A DNA stretch of 64,000 nucleotides from an uncultured Phycisphaerae bacterium (GTDB taxonomy: Bacteria; Planctomycetota; Phycisphaerae; UBA1845; Fen-1342), in assembly GCA_937928595.1 (NCBI GenBank), contig CALGJV010000013.1:62001-126000 (forward strand). The letters are read 5' to 3'. Within the stretch, counting starts at the first letter, position 1; each line of letters opens with the position of its first letter. The notes under the pieces are model-generated. The model saw only the letters and a program-made list of their open reading frames with translations, was not told where the DNA came from and ran no database searches. The translations under genes and the position numbers were made by a program. Shown piece after piece: positions 43,733 to 54,868 of this stretch.

Positions 43733-43891
43733 TTATGGGCTCTCGACGGTGATGGCCCCCACGGATTGCCAACTCGTCGGCCCGCCGGTGCACGCGCACG
43801 CATGGAGCTTGGCGATCCCCAGGAGCCCGAGGAATATGCCCAGCGCCGCCAGCCGCCGACCGCGCCACAGCCGCCGCTTCCACCGCATCAT
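43733..43891 (-). CDS. 52-residue signal-peptide-like small protein
   Basis: A short basic N-terminus (MMRWKRRLWRGRR) is followed by one hydrophobic segment (LAALGIFLGLLGIAKLHA) and a Cys-containing tail (CACTGGPTSWQSVGAITVES). A strong GGAGGT ribosome site (43901-43896) sits 4 or 7 bases before two successive ATG codons (43891, 43888). The frame could be a small membrane protein or a lipoprotein-like secreted peptide. It precedes the DUF4230 gene. I recognise no family. Confidence 0.55.
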   Translation of the reverse strand: MMRWKRRLWRGRRLAALGIFLGLLGIAKLHACACTGGPTSWQSVGAITVESP

Positions 43892-43956
43892 CCCGACCTC
43901 CATGTCGCCCGTCCATCGTACCGCGCAACGGCCGCGAAGTGGCACCGGTGGGGCGG

Positions 43957-43985
43957 TTGCAGGTGGCCGGACGGGCTCCTATACT
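43957..43985 (+). promoter_or_regulatory. Promoter of rpsO
   Basis: TTGCAG (43957-43962), a 17-base spacer and TATACT (43980-43985). The leader of about 80 bases carries two small hairpins (43991-44003 and 44002-44023), which overlap and could switch, as expected for an S15-regulated leader. Confidence 0.65.
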
Positions 43986-44073
43986 GATGACCTGTTGAAC
44001 AGGCAGGCTGCTCTGGGGCTGCCGTCGGCCCGCGGCGCATCTGGAGCACGCCCAAGTGGAAAGGACTGGGCCC

Positions 44074-44343
44074 ATGGCACTTAGCGCGGAACAGAAGACG
44101 CAATTGGTGCAGACGCACCGTCGGCACGACCAGGACACCGGCTCGGCCGAGGTGCAGATCGCCATTCTGACCACCCGCATCACGCAGCTCACGGAACACC
44201 TGAAGAACCACAAGAAGGACCACTCGTCCCGCCGCGGGTTGCTCAAGATGGTCGGGAAGCGTTCCGCCTTACTGAAATTCCTCGCCCGCCACGATCGCGA
44301 GCGTTATCTCAACGTGATTGGCAAGCTGGGCCTGCGCAAGTGA
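44074..44343 (+). CDS. rpsO: 30S ribosomal protein S15
   Basis: An 89-aa protein matching S15 along its length. The four-helix signature is present: [20 protein letters not shown] (about 21-40), [20 protein letters not shown] (about 42-61) with the rRNA-binding [12 protein letters not shown], and [20 protein letters not shown]. It binds 16S rRNA early in 30S assembly and often represses its own translation. AAAGGA lies upstream of the ATG at 44074. The rpsO-pnp gene order is widely conserved. Confidence 0.97.
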   Translation: MALSAEQKTQLVQTHRRHDQDTGSAEVQIAILTTRITQLTEHLKNHKKDHSSRRGLLKMVGKRSALLKFLARHDRERYLNVIGKLGLRK

Positions 44344-44347
44344 ACCG

Positions 44348-44375
44348 GCCGCCGAGCCCGGGGGCTCCGGGCGGC
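44348..44375 (+). promoter_or_regulatory. rpsO-pnp intergenic stem-loop
   Basis: Outer arms 44348-44353/44370-44375 (6 bp) and inner arms 44354-44359/44362-44367 pair with a 2-base bulge, starting 4 bases after the rpsO stop. There is no T run, so it may be an RNase III processing site or 3'-end protector, as in the E. coli rpsO-pnp transcript. Confidence 0.55.
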
Positions 44376-44529
44376 GTAGCGCTGGCACGACATGCACCGG
44401 GGGGCGCCGCGTGAGGGGTGCGCGCGGCAGGGGCCCGGTCGCCCGCTGGCGGCCGGCCGCCGGCAACGAACTATGAAGAAAAAAACAGTCAAAGAAGAGC
44501 AGAGCGCACGGAGCGCAGAAGGAACCGGC

Positions 44530-46644
<2,115 letters not shown>

Positions 46645-46797
46645 GGCTAATCGGTCGCGCGCGCCCGGTCACTTCGATTCGCTTTTTGCTCCGGGTGTTC
46701 CCGCTCCCGGGCCGGCACACGTCATTTGTCACCGGCCGGCGCGGCGCGCGGGACCACGGCTCGGATGGTGGCGTCCGAGCGGTGCCCGGGTCGGTGA

Positions 46798-46818
46798 GTC
46801 CGGCCAGGCCGGGCTTTT
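46798..46818 (+). terminator. Rho-independent terminator between pnp and the cold-shock gene
   Basis: GTCCGGC (46798-46804) and GCCGGGC (46808-46814) pair over 7 positions with a 3-base loop, then TTTT (46815-46818). It can end pnp transcripts, or attenuate transcription into the cold-shock gene whose ATG lies 54 bases further. Confidence 0.65.
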
Positions 46819-46871
46819 GTACAGGAGCCGTGTGCGGGATCACGTCTGGGCGGCTCCGGAGGTCTGTCGGC

Positions 46872-47093
46872 ATGACGGACGGCGCAGTGAAGTGGTTCGA
46901 CACGAAGAAGGGCTACGGCTTCATTATCGGACCCGAGGGCAAGGACGTCTTCGTTCATTACAGCAGCATCGAGGGAGACGGATTCCGGTCGCTGCGCGAG
47001 GGGGAACAGGTCAGCTACGAGCTCGTGGAGACCAGCAAGGGGCTGGCGGCCGCGCATGTGCGGCCGGTTCTGGAGAAAGCCCTGAAGAAGTAG
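46872..47093 (+). CDS. Cold-shock protein (CspA family)
   Basis: A 73-aa nucleic-acid chaperone. RNP1 is KGYGFIIG (about 13-20) and RNP2 is DVFVHYSSI (about 25-33); the N-terminal GAVKWFDTKKGYGFI and the C-terminal GLAAAHVRPV complete the five-strand barrel. Relatives melt RNA secondary structure or act at low temperature. GGAGGT lies 9 bases before the ATG. It follows pnp, and both proteins act on RNA; the terminator at 46798 lies in its leader. Confidence 0.95.
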   Translation: MTDGAVKWFDTKKGYGFIIGPEGKDVFVHYSSIEGDGFRSLREGEQVSYELVETSKGLAAAHVRPVLEKALKK

Positions 47094-47249
47094 TCACGAG
47101 CGGCCCGGCCGGATCCTGTGGGCGTCGGCCGAACGGTTTGGTTGATCTGCGGCGGACTTTCCGGTAGATACGCCCGGTCCGCGGTGTCCGGTGCGGCGGG
47201 CGCCAGCGGTGCGCGTGTCGCCGGATACCGCGGGCCAGGAGTTGTACGG

Positions 47250-48920
47250 GTGGCCACGCTGATCGTGCTCCAGGGGCCGGACAAGGGTCGCACGCTCCGC
47301 ACGAGCGACGACACGGTCTTGTTGGGCCGCGGCAGCGACCAGGTCCCGCTGACCGACCAGACCATCAGCCGCCGGCATGCCGAGCTCACGCTGAGCGAGG
47401 GCGGGTGGGTGCTCACGGACCTGAACAGCGCGAACGGCACGTACCTGAACGGCGTGCGCGTCCAGAAGCCCACCCGCCTCAAGCACGGAGACCAGATCCG
47501 GCTCGGCAGCACGCTGCTCGTGTACGCCGGCGACGAGTCCGTGCAGCAGTTCTCCGGCGGCGGCATTCCCAGCGACCTCGTCACGCTCGACGCGGGCAGC
47601 CTGACCGACGCCGCCGTCGTCTCCAGCGTCCCGTCCAGCGAAGACAGCATCGTCATGGCCGCGCCCGAGACGGCCTACGCCGTCAAGGCCTGGAACGTGA
47701 TGCGCGAGCTGACGAACGTCATCGGCAGCCTCCTGTCGACGGACCAGATGCTGGCGCGCGTGATGGACATCATCTTCGCGGAAGTCGAGGTCGACCGCGG
47801 CGTGATCTTCGTGCGCGACGAGCAGACGGAGGAGCTGCTTCCGGAGGTGGTGCGGTTCCGCGGCGGGCGCGGCGCGCCGGCCGAGACGGAAGCGGGCGGC
47901 ATCATCGCCTCCCGCACGATCATCAACCACGTCGTCGGCTCGCGCGAGGGCGTGCTGTGCTCGAACGCCGTCGCGGACAAGCGCTTCCAGAGCGGCAAGA
48001 GCGTGCAGAACCTGGGCATGCGCTCCGTCATCTGCGCGCCGATCGTCGCCCGCGACCGCGTGCTCGGCATCATCCACCTGGACTGCCCCTTCACCCGGCA
48101 CACGTACAACGATTACGAGCTGCGCCTGATCACGCTGGTCGGCTACCAGACCGGGCTGGCCATCGAGAACGCCCGCCTGGTCCAGTCCCACCTGGAGCGG
48201 GAGCGGCTGGCCGCGGCCGGCGAGACCGTCGCGTACCTGTCGCACTACATCAAGAACATTCTCCAGGGCATGCGCGCCGGCGCGGACGTTGTGCAGCGCG
48301 GGCTCGAGCGGCGCGACCTCGCGACCGCCGCCCAGGGCTGGCGCATCGTGCAGCGGAATCTCGACCGCTCGTACAACCTGATGCTCAACATGCTGGCGAT
48401 CAGCAAGGATCGCGAGCCGCGGCTCGAGCCGCTCCAGGTCAATCGGATCGTCGAGGAGGTCGTGCGGCTCGTGCAGAAGGAGGCCGATGACAAGCAGGTC
48501 GTGCTCCTGGCGGATCTCGATGACACCGTCCCGGCCATCCCGCTCGATTACGACGGCATCCACCAGGTGGTGCTGAACATCGTCACGAACGCGCTCGACG
48601 CCGTGCAGCCCGACCGCGGCATCATCAACGTACGCACGCGCTACGATGCGGCCGGCCGGCGCGTGCTGGTCGCCGTGCAGGACAACGGCCCCGGCGTGCC
48701 GCCGGACGCCCGCGAGCGCATCTTCCAGCCCTTCTACTCGTCCAAGGGGCACGCCGGCACGGGCCTCGGCCTCGCCGTCGCGCGCAAGATCGTCCGCGAA
48801 CTCGGTGGAGAGATCCGGCTCGTTGACCCCCCGGACGGCGGGGCCGAGTTTCAGGTCACCCTCCCCACGACGAGCGGTTTGCCGGACAAGGCCGGCGACA
48901 CGCTCGGCCCGCCGCGCTGA
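47250..48920 (+). CDS. FHA-GAF sensor histidine kinase
   Basis: A 556-aa soluble kinase with no membrane segment. FHA domain at about 1-92: LLGRGSDQVPLTDQTISRRH and DLNSANGTYLNGVRV carry the phospho-Thr-binding Arg, Ser and Asn. A GAF domain follows at about 150-310 (GVIFVRDEQTEELLPEVV, SVICAPIVARDRVLGIIHLD). The H-box at about 318-345 has the phosphoacceptor His 332 in AYLSHYIKNILQGMRAGADV. The ATPase domain has the N box VVLNIVTNALDAV, G1 VQDNGPGVP and G2 GTGLGLAVARKIV. No response regulator is adjacent. A GTG start with AGGAG upstream was chosen, since the N-terminal extension from 47118 is low in information. Confidence 0.88.
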   Translation: MATLIVLQGPDKGRTLRTSDDTVLLGRGSDQVPLTDQTISRRHAELTLSEGGWVLTDLNSANGTYLNGVRVQKPTRLKHGDQIRLGSTLLVYAGDESVQQFSGGGIPSDLVTLDAGSLTDAAVVSSVPSSEDSIVMAAPETAYAVKAWNVMRELTNVIGSLLSTDQMLARVMDIIFAEVEVDRGVIFVRDEQTEELLPEVVRFRGGRGAPAETEAGGIIASRTIINHVVGSREGVLCSNAVADKRFQSGKSVQNLGMRSVICAPIVARDRVLGIIHLDCPFTRHTYNDYELRLITLVGYQTGLAIENARLVQSHLERERLAAAGETVAYLSHYIKNILQGMRAGADVVQRGLERRDLATAAQGWRIVQRNLDRSYNLMLNMLAISKDREPRLEPLQVNRIVEEVVRLVQKEADDKQVVLLADLDDTVPAIPLDYDGIHQVVLNIVTNALDAVQPDRGIINVRTRYDAAGRRVLVAVQDNGPGVPPDARERIFQPFYSSKGHAGTGLGLAVARKIVRELGGEIRLVDPPDGGAEFQVTLPTTSGLPDKAGDTLGPPR

Positions 48921-48930
48921 GCGCCGCCCG

Positions 48931-50139
48931 TCAACTCGCGGCGCCCGCCGGCTCCGCTGCGCGCCGCTGGGCCCGCGTCGGCAGGCCCTCCAGCCGCTTC
49001 TTGAGCTGGCCGAAGAGCCGCTCCACCGCGGCGTCGTAACGCTGGCCGAGTGACGCGTTCGCAGCACCGACGCCGCCGCGCCGGGCCGCGGCCTCTTCCT
49101 GCTGCTGCTGCCGCTTGCGCAGCAAGTCGCGCCGCTGCGCGACCGACCGGTAGGCCGCCCACGCCGACTGCTGCTGCGCGTCGTCGAGCCCGTACTTCGC
49201 GATGAACTCCCGCACGTGCCGCGCCCACGGATCGGGATCCGCGGCCGCCGCTGAAGCGCGCCGGCCCGGTTCGACCGCGCCGGCCGGCGCGGGCTCGGGC
49301 GACCCTCCCTCGGCCGCGCCGGCCGCCCGCTCGCCGCGGGCCGGGAGCGGCGGCTGAGCCGCGCCGTCCTCCGGCGCGGCGGTAACATCCGCCGGCCGCT
49401 GTATCGCCGCCCGCTGCTGGATCGGGTCACGATCCAGCCCCCAGTCGCTCGGCGACCACTGGCCCTGCGCCCACCTCTGCCGCATCTCGGTGACGCGCTC
49501 GAGTCGCCGCTCGGCGGCTGCCATGTCCGACCGCAAGAGCTCCTGCTGCGTCGGGTCGAGCGTCGGCAGCATCTCGTTCATCACGCCCGTGAACCGCCGA
49601 CGCGCCGTCTCCGACATCGGGGCGAGCGTCTGGGCCCAGCGGGCCACCTGCTCCGGCGTGAAGCCCACGCCGCTGGCCCGGGTCTGCACGAACTCGGTGA
49701 ACACCGGCAGTGCGTCCGCCGCGTGCGCCATGAAGACATCGCGCAGCGCCTCGAAGCTGCGTTCCCGCAGCATCTGCTCCTGCTCCTCGTCCAGCAGGTA
49801 GCGGTCGCTCACCAGGCCGAAAAGGGTGTCCATGCGTCCTTGGAAGTCCCACGGCGGCACCGAGTGCACCGCATCGATCAGCTGGAACGAGAATTGGTCG
49901 GATTCGGATGTCCAGCCGTTCTGCTGGTACACGTCGGTCAGGGCGGACTGGATGTAGGCGTGTTGCTGCTCCCACGGTCCCAGCTCGCGCACCGCCCGCA
50001 TCATCGTGCGGAACTGCTCGAACAGCGGCCGCGGAGCTTCCTCGCCGGGGTCCCGCATGCGTCCACCGCGCGGGCCCTCCGGCGGGCCGTTCTGCGCGCA
50101 CGCCGCCCCCGCCAGTACGATCGTCAACAACCAGCGCAT
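48931..50139 (-). CDS. Secreted helical protein of unknown function
   Basis: A 402-aa protein with a signal peptide (MRWLLTIVLAGAACAQ, where AGAACAQ could be a lipobox). The body is mostly charged helices (Arg/Glu/Gln-rich) with two LTxxQ-like or helical-hairpin stretches, such as FTPEQVARWAQTLAPMSETA (about 155-174) and LDPTQQELLRSDMAAAERRL (about 190-209). A Pro/Ala-rich linker (about 245-295) and a second helical part (YGLDDAQQQSAWAAYRSVAQ, about 325-344) follow. The two repeated x-D/E-Q-Q patterns resemble periplasmic Spy/CpxP-type chaperone domains, but weakly. It is convergent with the kinase gene by 10 bases. Confidence 0.55.
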   Translation of the reverse strand: MRWLLTIVLAGAACAQNGPPEGPRGGRMRDPGEEAPRPLFEQFRTMMRAVRELGPWEQQHAYIQSALTDVYQQNGWTSESDQFSFQLIDAVHSVPPWDFQGRMDTLFGLVSDRYLLDEEQEQMLRERSFEALRDVFMAHAADALPVFTEFVQTRASGVGFTPEQVARWAQTLAPMSETARRRFTGVMNEMLPTLDPTQQELLRSDMAAAERRLERVTEMRQRWAQGQWSPSDWGLDRDPIQQRAAIQRPADVTAAPEDGAAQPPLPARGERAAGAAEGGSPEPAPAGAVEPGRRASAAAADPDPWARHVREFIAKYGLDDAQQQSAWAAYRSVAQRRDLLRKRQQQQEEAAARRGGVGAANASLGQRYDAAVERLFGQLKKRLEGLPTRAQRRAAEPAGAAS

Positions 50140-50291
50140 TACGCCGACTCCGGTTTCACCGGTGTCCCCGCCAGCCTGTCGCAGGGAGAGATTATAGCCG
50201 CCGGCTGTCGGCCGTCGCGGGGATGGACTCCGGGACGTACACTTACTCAGGCGGAGGCCGTCCGCCGGCGCCCCGCCCGCAGGGTTCGTCC

Positions 50292-51113
50292 GTGTTACGG
50301 TTTCTGCTCATTCTGACCTTCCTGGGCTGCGCCGTCGCCGGCGGCTGCCGGCGCGAGCCGCCGCCCGCGAGCCAGCCCGCCGCATCCGCCGCGCTCACGC
50401 TGCTGACGCCCGAGTGGTCCACGTGGTCGCGCGAGGCGGCCGTTGCGCGGCTCGCGGAGCAGGGGACCGCGCTGAGCGCCGCCGCCCGGCTGGTTCGGCT
50501 GTCCGGACAACCGGCGCTGTGCCTGCCGGAAGAGTTGACGGATGCGACCGTGCGCCGCCTGCGCATCCTGCGACTCGATGAGCGGCAGTGGGCGTTCGGT
50601 CTGGCGGATGTCCACGACGCCCGCGTGATTCGCGGACCGCTCCTGATTGCGGAGGACGGGAGCGTGACGCACCCGGCGGACGGCGTTGAGGAGGAGGTGC
50701 TGGCGCTGTACGTGTCCGCGGATGCGGACACCTTCCCGCACGTCCTGCTCCAGCCCGACCGGGTCAGCCTGATCGGCGAGGAGGTCGAGCCGGCCATCGT
50801 GCTCAAGGAGGGTCGGGAAGTCCGCTTCGCGCTGCGGCAGGAGCGGGGCATTCCGTACATTGCGCTGGTGCAGGCGGCGGGCTCGGAACCGGGCGAGCTT
50901 GCCCGGTTCGTCTGGTCGCCCGTGGAGCTCGAGTTTCGCGGCCCCGCGGGCGGACCGCTGCCGGATCCGCCGGGCGGGCGCTTCGTGCTCGATCTAACTG
51001 CCAGCGGCCGTCTCGTGCCGATCGGGGGCGACATCCCGCCGCCCGAGCCGATCCGCCCGCGGCGTCCGCCGCCGCGCGACGTGCCGGTGGATGACGAGTC
51101 CTCGCCGGCTTGA
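50292..51113 (+). CDS. Predicted lipoprotein of unknown function
   Basis: A 273-aa lipoprotein: MLRFLLILTFLGCAVAGGC (from a GTG) with lipobox AVAGGC (Cys at about 19). A folded-looking alpha/beta body of about 220 aa and a Pro/Arg tail (PPEPIRPRRPPPRD) follow. No motif is recognised. A TACACT hexamer at 50238-50243, 49 bases upstream, is a likely -10. It converges with the ccsA gene 39 bases later. Confidence 0.6.
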   Translation: MLRFLLILTFLGCAVAGGCRREPPPASQPAASAALTLLTPEWSTWSREAAVARLAEQGTALSAAARLVRLSGQPALCLPEELTDATVRRLRILRLDERQWAFGLADVHDARVIRGPLLIAEDGSVTHPADGVEEEVLALYVSADADTFPHVLLQPDRVSLIGEEVEPAIVLKEGREVRFALRQERGIPYIALVQAAGSEPGELARFVWSPVELEFRGPAGGPLPDPPGGRFVLDLTASGRLVPIGGDIPPPEPIRPRRPPPRDVPVDDESSPA

Positions 51114-51152
51114 GCCGCAGACGCGCGGGGGCTCGCGCCGCGGCGCCCGGCC

Positions 51153-52964
51153 TCACGCGTAGCTATGCAGGCCGACGATGTAGAAGTTCACGACCCACCA
51201 GTTGAACGCCATCATGGCGCAGCCGGCCAGCGAGAGCCACGCCGTCCACAGGCCTTTGTTCTTCACGACGTACCGCACGTGCAGCAGGATCGCGTAGACG
51301 AGCCACGTGTTGAGCGCGAAGACTTCCTTGGGGTCCCAGCCCCACGGCCGGCCCCAGGAGTAGTCCGCCCACGCGGCCCCCAGCACGAGCCCGCCGAAGA
51401 ACAGCAGCACGAAGCTCATGTTGAGGATGATCAGGTGGCACCAGTCGAGTTGGTGCAGCCAGGTCGGCAGCGCCGTCCCGCGTACTTCGTCGCCCGGCAG
51501 CGCACCCGCGAGCACGGGCCGCTCCCGCAGCAGCTCCACGGTGGACAATGTCTGGGCGCTGAACGCCGGTCCCCACGCGTCGGCCGGTCCGCCCGCGCCG
51601 GCCAGCGCCACGGCGGGGCCGCGGGCGCGCCCGACCGGTTCGCCGCTGCCGTCGCCGCCGGGGCCGCGCCGGACACTCGTGTAGTAGCCGATCAGGTACA
51701 CGACCGCGATCACGGCGGCGAGGAAGATCAGCGCGTACGCCGAGATGATCGTCGTCGTGTGGATCCGCAGCATCAGGTCGTCGAGAATTCCCATGATGGA
51801 CTGGAGCTCGCCGTCCAGCTTGAACTGGGCCAGCAGCAGCGCGGCGGTGCCGAGGAAGCTGGCCGCCACGGCGAACACGCGGGTGCGGTAGACGATCTCG
51901 AGCACCAGCGCGATGGCGACCCCGACCCACGCCGAGCTTGTGATCGCCTCGAACATGTTGGCGACCGGGATGCGGTCGAGGATGTACCACCGCAGCCCGA
52001 TGCCGTAGGCATGCAATCCCAGCGCGCCGAGCAGCAGCACGACCGCGGCCACCCAGGGGCCGCGCCAGCGGGTCAGCAGGGCCCAGACGCTCACGAGCAC
52101 CGCGAGAAAGTACACCACGTAGCCCCAGGTGAACTTGCCGAAGCGGTAATACCGCACCTCGGCGGCGCGCTGCGCGGCGGTCGGGTACGACCCGGCCGGC
52201 GCCAGCGTCGGCAGGACCTCGGCGAGGCGGTCGAGCTGGGCCTGCGCGGCGGCGGCGTCGCGGGCCTGCCACGCTTCGACGAGGCGGTGCCAGGGCCCGG
52301 CCACCATCAGGGCCTGGTCCTGCGAGATGCCCGGCACGATGGGCCCGCGGCCGACCGCGTTCGGCAGGATTTCGTCCGGCGTGTGCCACTCGGCCAACGG
52401 ATCGTCGCCGGGCTGCGGCACGATGAGGAGCATCCGGTCGAGCACCATCGCGACGGCCTGGGCGTGGCGGACGCGCCCGATCGCCCGGCCCGTGTCGAAC
52501 CGGCCCTCGAGCTGCTGGATGCGCTCCTGAACGGTGGCGTCGGCCAGCTCCCGGATCGACATGAACCCGGTGCGCTGGATGCGGTCGCGCGGGGCCGCCT
52601 CCATGTGCGCGCTCAAGTGAACCCGCAGCCCCTTGTCGCGGATGCGGATCATCGGCGTGTCGACGTACGCCGCGCGGTTGCAGACCAGCTCCAGCAACGA
52701 CGCCATGGGCGACAGGCCGGGCAGGTGCTCCGCGCCGCACATGGCGGCCAGGCTCTCGCGGGCAAACGACTCGAGCGCCTTGAACCGCCGCGCGTCCTGT
52801 ACGACGATCAGGCCGGCGCGGCTCCAGTTGATCTGCCGGTCCAGTTCGACCGCACCGGCGGCGGGCTCGAACGGCGGCCGGCCGGCCGCGGCCGGCGGTG
52901 CGAGCAGCAGCGCAGCGCCGACAAGCAGCGCCGGCGCGAAAGACCTGGCCAGACGACGGGTCAT
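51153..52964 (-). CDS. ccsA: Cytochrome c biogenesis protein CcsA/ResC with N-terminal extension
   Basis: A 603-aa inner-membrane heme handling protein of System II. The heme-binding tryptophan-rich WWD block is ADYSWGRPWGWDPKEVFAL (about 540-558), with the conserved His in LDRIPVANMFEAI-type and LLHVRYVV surroundings. About eight helices occupy residues 290-600. The N-terminal 270 residues form a signal-bearing extracytoplasmic domain (IVVQDARRFKALESFARESL) like the extension in Bacteroidota/Planctomycetota CcsA. A hydrophilic Gly/Ala-rich loop lies at about 430-490. Its ATG overlaps the resB stop (ATGA), so the two are translationally coupled. Confidence 0.92.
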   Translation of the reverse strand: MTRRLARSFAPALLVGAALLLAPPAAAGRPPFEPAAGAVELDRQINWSRAGLIVVQDARRFKALESFARESLAAMCGAEHLPGLSPMASLLELVCNRAAYVDTPMIRIRDKGLRVHLSAHMEAAPRDRIQRTGFMSIRELADATVQERIQQLEGRFDTGRAIGRVRHAQAVAMVLDRMLLIVPQPGDDPLAEWHTPDEILPNAVGRGPIVPGISQDQALMVAGPWHRLVEAWQARDAAAAQAQLDRLAEVLPTLAPAGSYPTAAQRAAEVRYYRFGKFTWGYVVYFLAVLVSVWALLTRWRGPWVAAVVLLLGALGLHAYGIGLRWYILDRIPVANMFEAITSSAWVGVAIALVLEIVYRTRVFAVAASFLGTAALLLAQFKLDGELQSIMGILDDLMLRIHTTTIISAYALIFLAAVIAVVYLIGYYTSVRRGPGGDGSGEPVGRARGPAVALAGAGGPADAWGPAFSAQTLSTVELLRERPVLAGALPGDEVRGTALPTWLHQLDWCHLIILNMSFVLLFFGGLVLGAAWADYSWGRPWGWDPKEVFALNTWLVYAILLHVRYVVKNKGLWTAWLSLAGCAMMAFNWWVVNFYIVGLHSYA

Positions 52965-54631
52965 GACGAACTCCCGACCATATCCGTGACCGCCCCCGTG
53001 CGGGCTGGTGCCGTTTCCGGCGCCGCCGAGCGCGCCCAGCGACTCCGCAGGATCAGCGGTTTGACGTAGAACGCATACAGACAGCCGAGCGTGACCAGGA
53101 TCGAGCCCAGGGTCATCGGCGTGATCCCCGTGCGGTTGCCCACGCCCAGCCCGGTCCAGCTCCAGTGGTCCCCGGCCGCGTTGCTCTGGAACAGTGTCCA
53201 CCGGCCGGCGGTGAAGGTGTGGTTCGTGTGGACGGCGGCGGCCTCCGGCGGCTGACCGGGGACCTGCACGATGAAGTCGCTGCGCCACGACTCGACCGCG
53301 TTCTTGCCGGGGAAAAACGTCACGGCCAGCCGCCGGCCCGTGAGGGCGAAGCCCAGTTCGCGCACATAGCGGCTGAAGAGCAGCTCCCACGTGCTGCCGT
53401 CGGGCCCGGCGACGCGGAGCGGCTGGGCGTCGATGTCCGGGTAACTCTGGAAGGGCAACCAGCGCGTCATCGTCCAGCCCGCGTGCTCGTTCTTGCCGGT
53501 CAGGCGGACCCGGATGGCCGATTGCCCGCGGCCCTGGCTCGGGCGCCGCATCTCCAGCGGCACGACCCGGGGCACCGCGACGAGCTGCTCGGCCGCAAAC
53601 CGGCCGATGTCCCCGCGCGCGACGGCCTGGCCGTCCGTGGTGTAGAGGTCGGAATCTCCGGCGGCGATGTAGGGCAGGTAGCCGGTGACGCTCACGTCAA
53701 ACGGCAACTCGTCCTGCGTGATCGCGATCGGCAGGCGCCAGCGCTCGAACCAGCCCGTGGGCAAACGCAGCGGTCCCAGGCCGATGGCCGGCGCGGTCCG
53801 TTTTGACGGCACTGCGCGTCCCGCCGTGTCGCGCACGACGTACCCGTCGTCCGTGTAGCGCTCGCGGTACCACGGCAGGCCGAGGATCGGCGCGCAGCGC
53901 CGCGCGGTCGCGGGCGTGCTGACCCTCTGAAAGTACAGCGCGGGGATCCGGTCGTCGTAGAACGACACCACCGGCGCGAACGTGCGGAGCTGGACCAGCA
54001 GGCCCGGCCGCACCTCGGCGGCCGTGTTCGCCGGCAGATCCAATTGCTGCTGGGGCGCCGCAGTCCCGATCGCCACGGCCAGCGTCACGCCCCGCACCGG
54101 CTGCGCGCCCTCGCCGTCGACCGCCAGCACGCGCACCTCGACAGGGTCCGCCGGCGACAGGTCACCGTGCCATGTCTGCCCGCGCTCCGCCAGCAGCTGT
54201 CCGATCCGCTGGCGGCCGACCATCGGACCCTCGGCCACGATCTCGACGCGCGGCGAGAGCAGCAGCGTGTCGCCCTCGATCTTCGTGCCGAAGTACCACG
54301 CCGACCCGACGGTCAGCACGAGCAGGCCGACATGCACGATAATCGCGCCCAACCCGAGCAGGTTCCAGCGGCAGCGGAACACGGTGGCCGCGACCAGCGA
54401 GACCGTGAACGCCGCTACCACGGCGACGAAGAACCAGTGGCTGAAGGCCTCCATTTCGCTCATTTCCAGCGCGCCGCGCACCTGCGGCAGCGCCGAGACG
54501 ACCGACGCATACACGAGGATCACGACCAGCAGGCCGATACCGAACCAGATACTCGTCAGCAGTCGCAGGATCGGATCGCGACGCCAGATGGGCAGCGGGG
54601 AGGCGAGATCAGAGTCAGGCCGCGTGCTCAC
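52961..54631 (-). CDS. resB: Cytochrome c biogenesis protein ResB
   Basis: A 556-aa partner of CcsA. ResB-type membrane helices at about 20-45 (LLTSIWFGIGLLVVILVYAS), 70-95 (FSHWFFVAVVAAFTVSLVAA), 105-125 and 520-545 enclose a large soluble domain of about 390 residues. ResB and CcsA together form the System II heme-transport and apocytochrome ligation complex. The GTG at 54631 with GGAG 8 bases upstream was chosen; the frame extends to 54748 with Arg/Pro-rich sequence that looks unlike a start. It heads a two-gene operon, divergent from yhbY, with TATTCT/TAGAAT-type hexamers at about 54808-54813 in the gap. Confidence 0.85.
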   Translation of the reverse strand: MSTRPDSDLASPLPIWRRDPILRLLTSIWFGIGLLVVILVYASVVSALPQVRGALEMSEMEAFSHWFFVAVVAAFTVSLVAATVFRCRWNLLGLGAIIVHVGLLVLTVGSAWYFGTKIEGDTLLLSPRVEIVAEGPMVGRQRIGQLLAERGQTWHGDLSPADPVEVRVLAVDGEGAQPVRGVTLAVAIGTAAPQQQLDLPANTAAEVRPGLLVQLRTFAPVVSFYDDRIPALYFQRVSTPATARRCAPILGLPWYRERYTDDGYVVRDTAGRAVPSKRTAPAIGLGPLRLPTGWFERWRLPIAITQDELPFDVSVTGYLPYIAAGDSDLYTTDGQAVARGDIGRFAAEQLVAVPRVVPLEMRRPSQGRGQSAIRVRLTGKNEHAGWTMTRWLPFQSYPDIDAQPLRVAGPDGSTWELLFSRYVRELGFALTGRRLAVTFFPGKNAVESWRSDFIVQVPGQPPEAAAVHTNHTFTAGRWTLFQSNAAGDHWSWTGLGVGNRTGITPMTLGSILVTLGCLYAFYVKPLILRSRWARSAAPETAPARTGAVTDMVGSSS

Positions 54632-54868
54632 GCGCGAAGCTCCTTTCCGAAACGGCCGCTCGGTCGCCCCGGGCCGGCGGGTCGGCGGCGGGACCGTTGC
54701 CGCGCGAGGGACCGCACTCAGCCGGGATCGCCGCCGTATGACTGACAAAGCTGGCAGAACTGCGGAAGAACGTCGACGCGCCCGTCCAGACTTCGCTCAC
54801 CGCCGAGTAGAATAGCGGACCGACCCGCGCTTGGCCAGTCAAGCCCCGTCGGGTTCGGAGAAGTCGCG

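Noticed and set aside
44473-44529. An upstream ATG as the pnp start
   Set aside because: No ribosome site, and the added MKKKTVKEEQSARSAEGTG is unlike PNPase N-termini.
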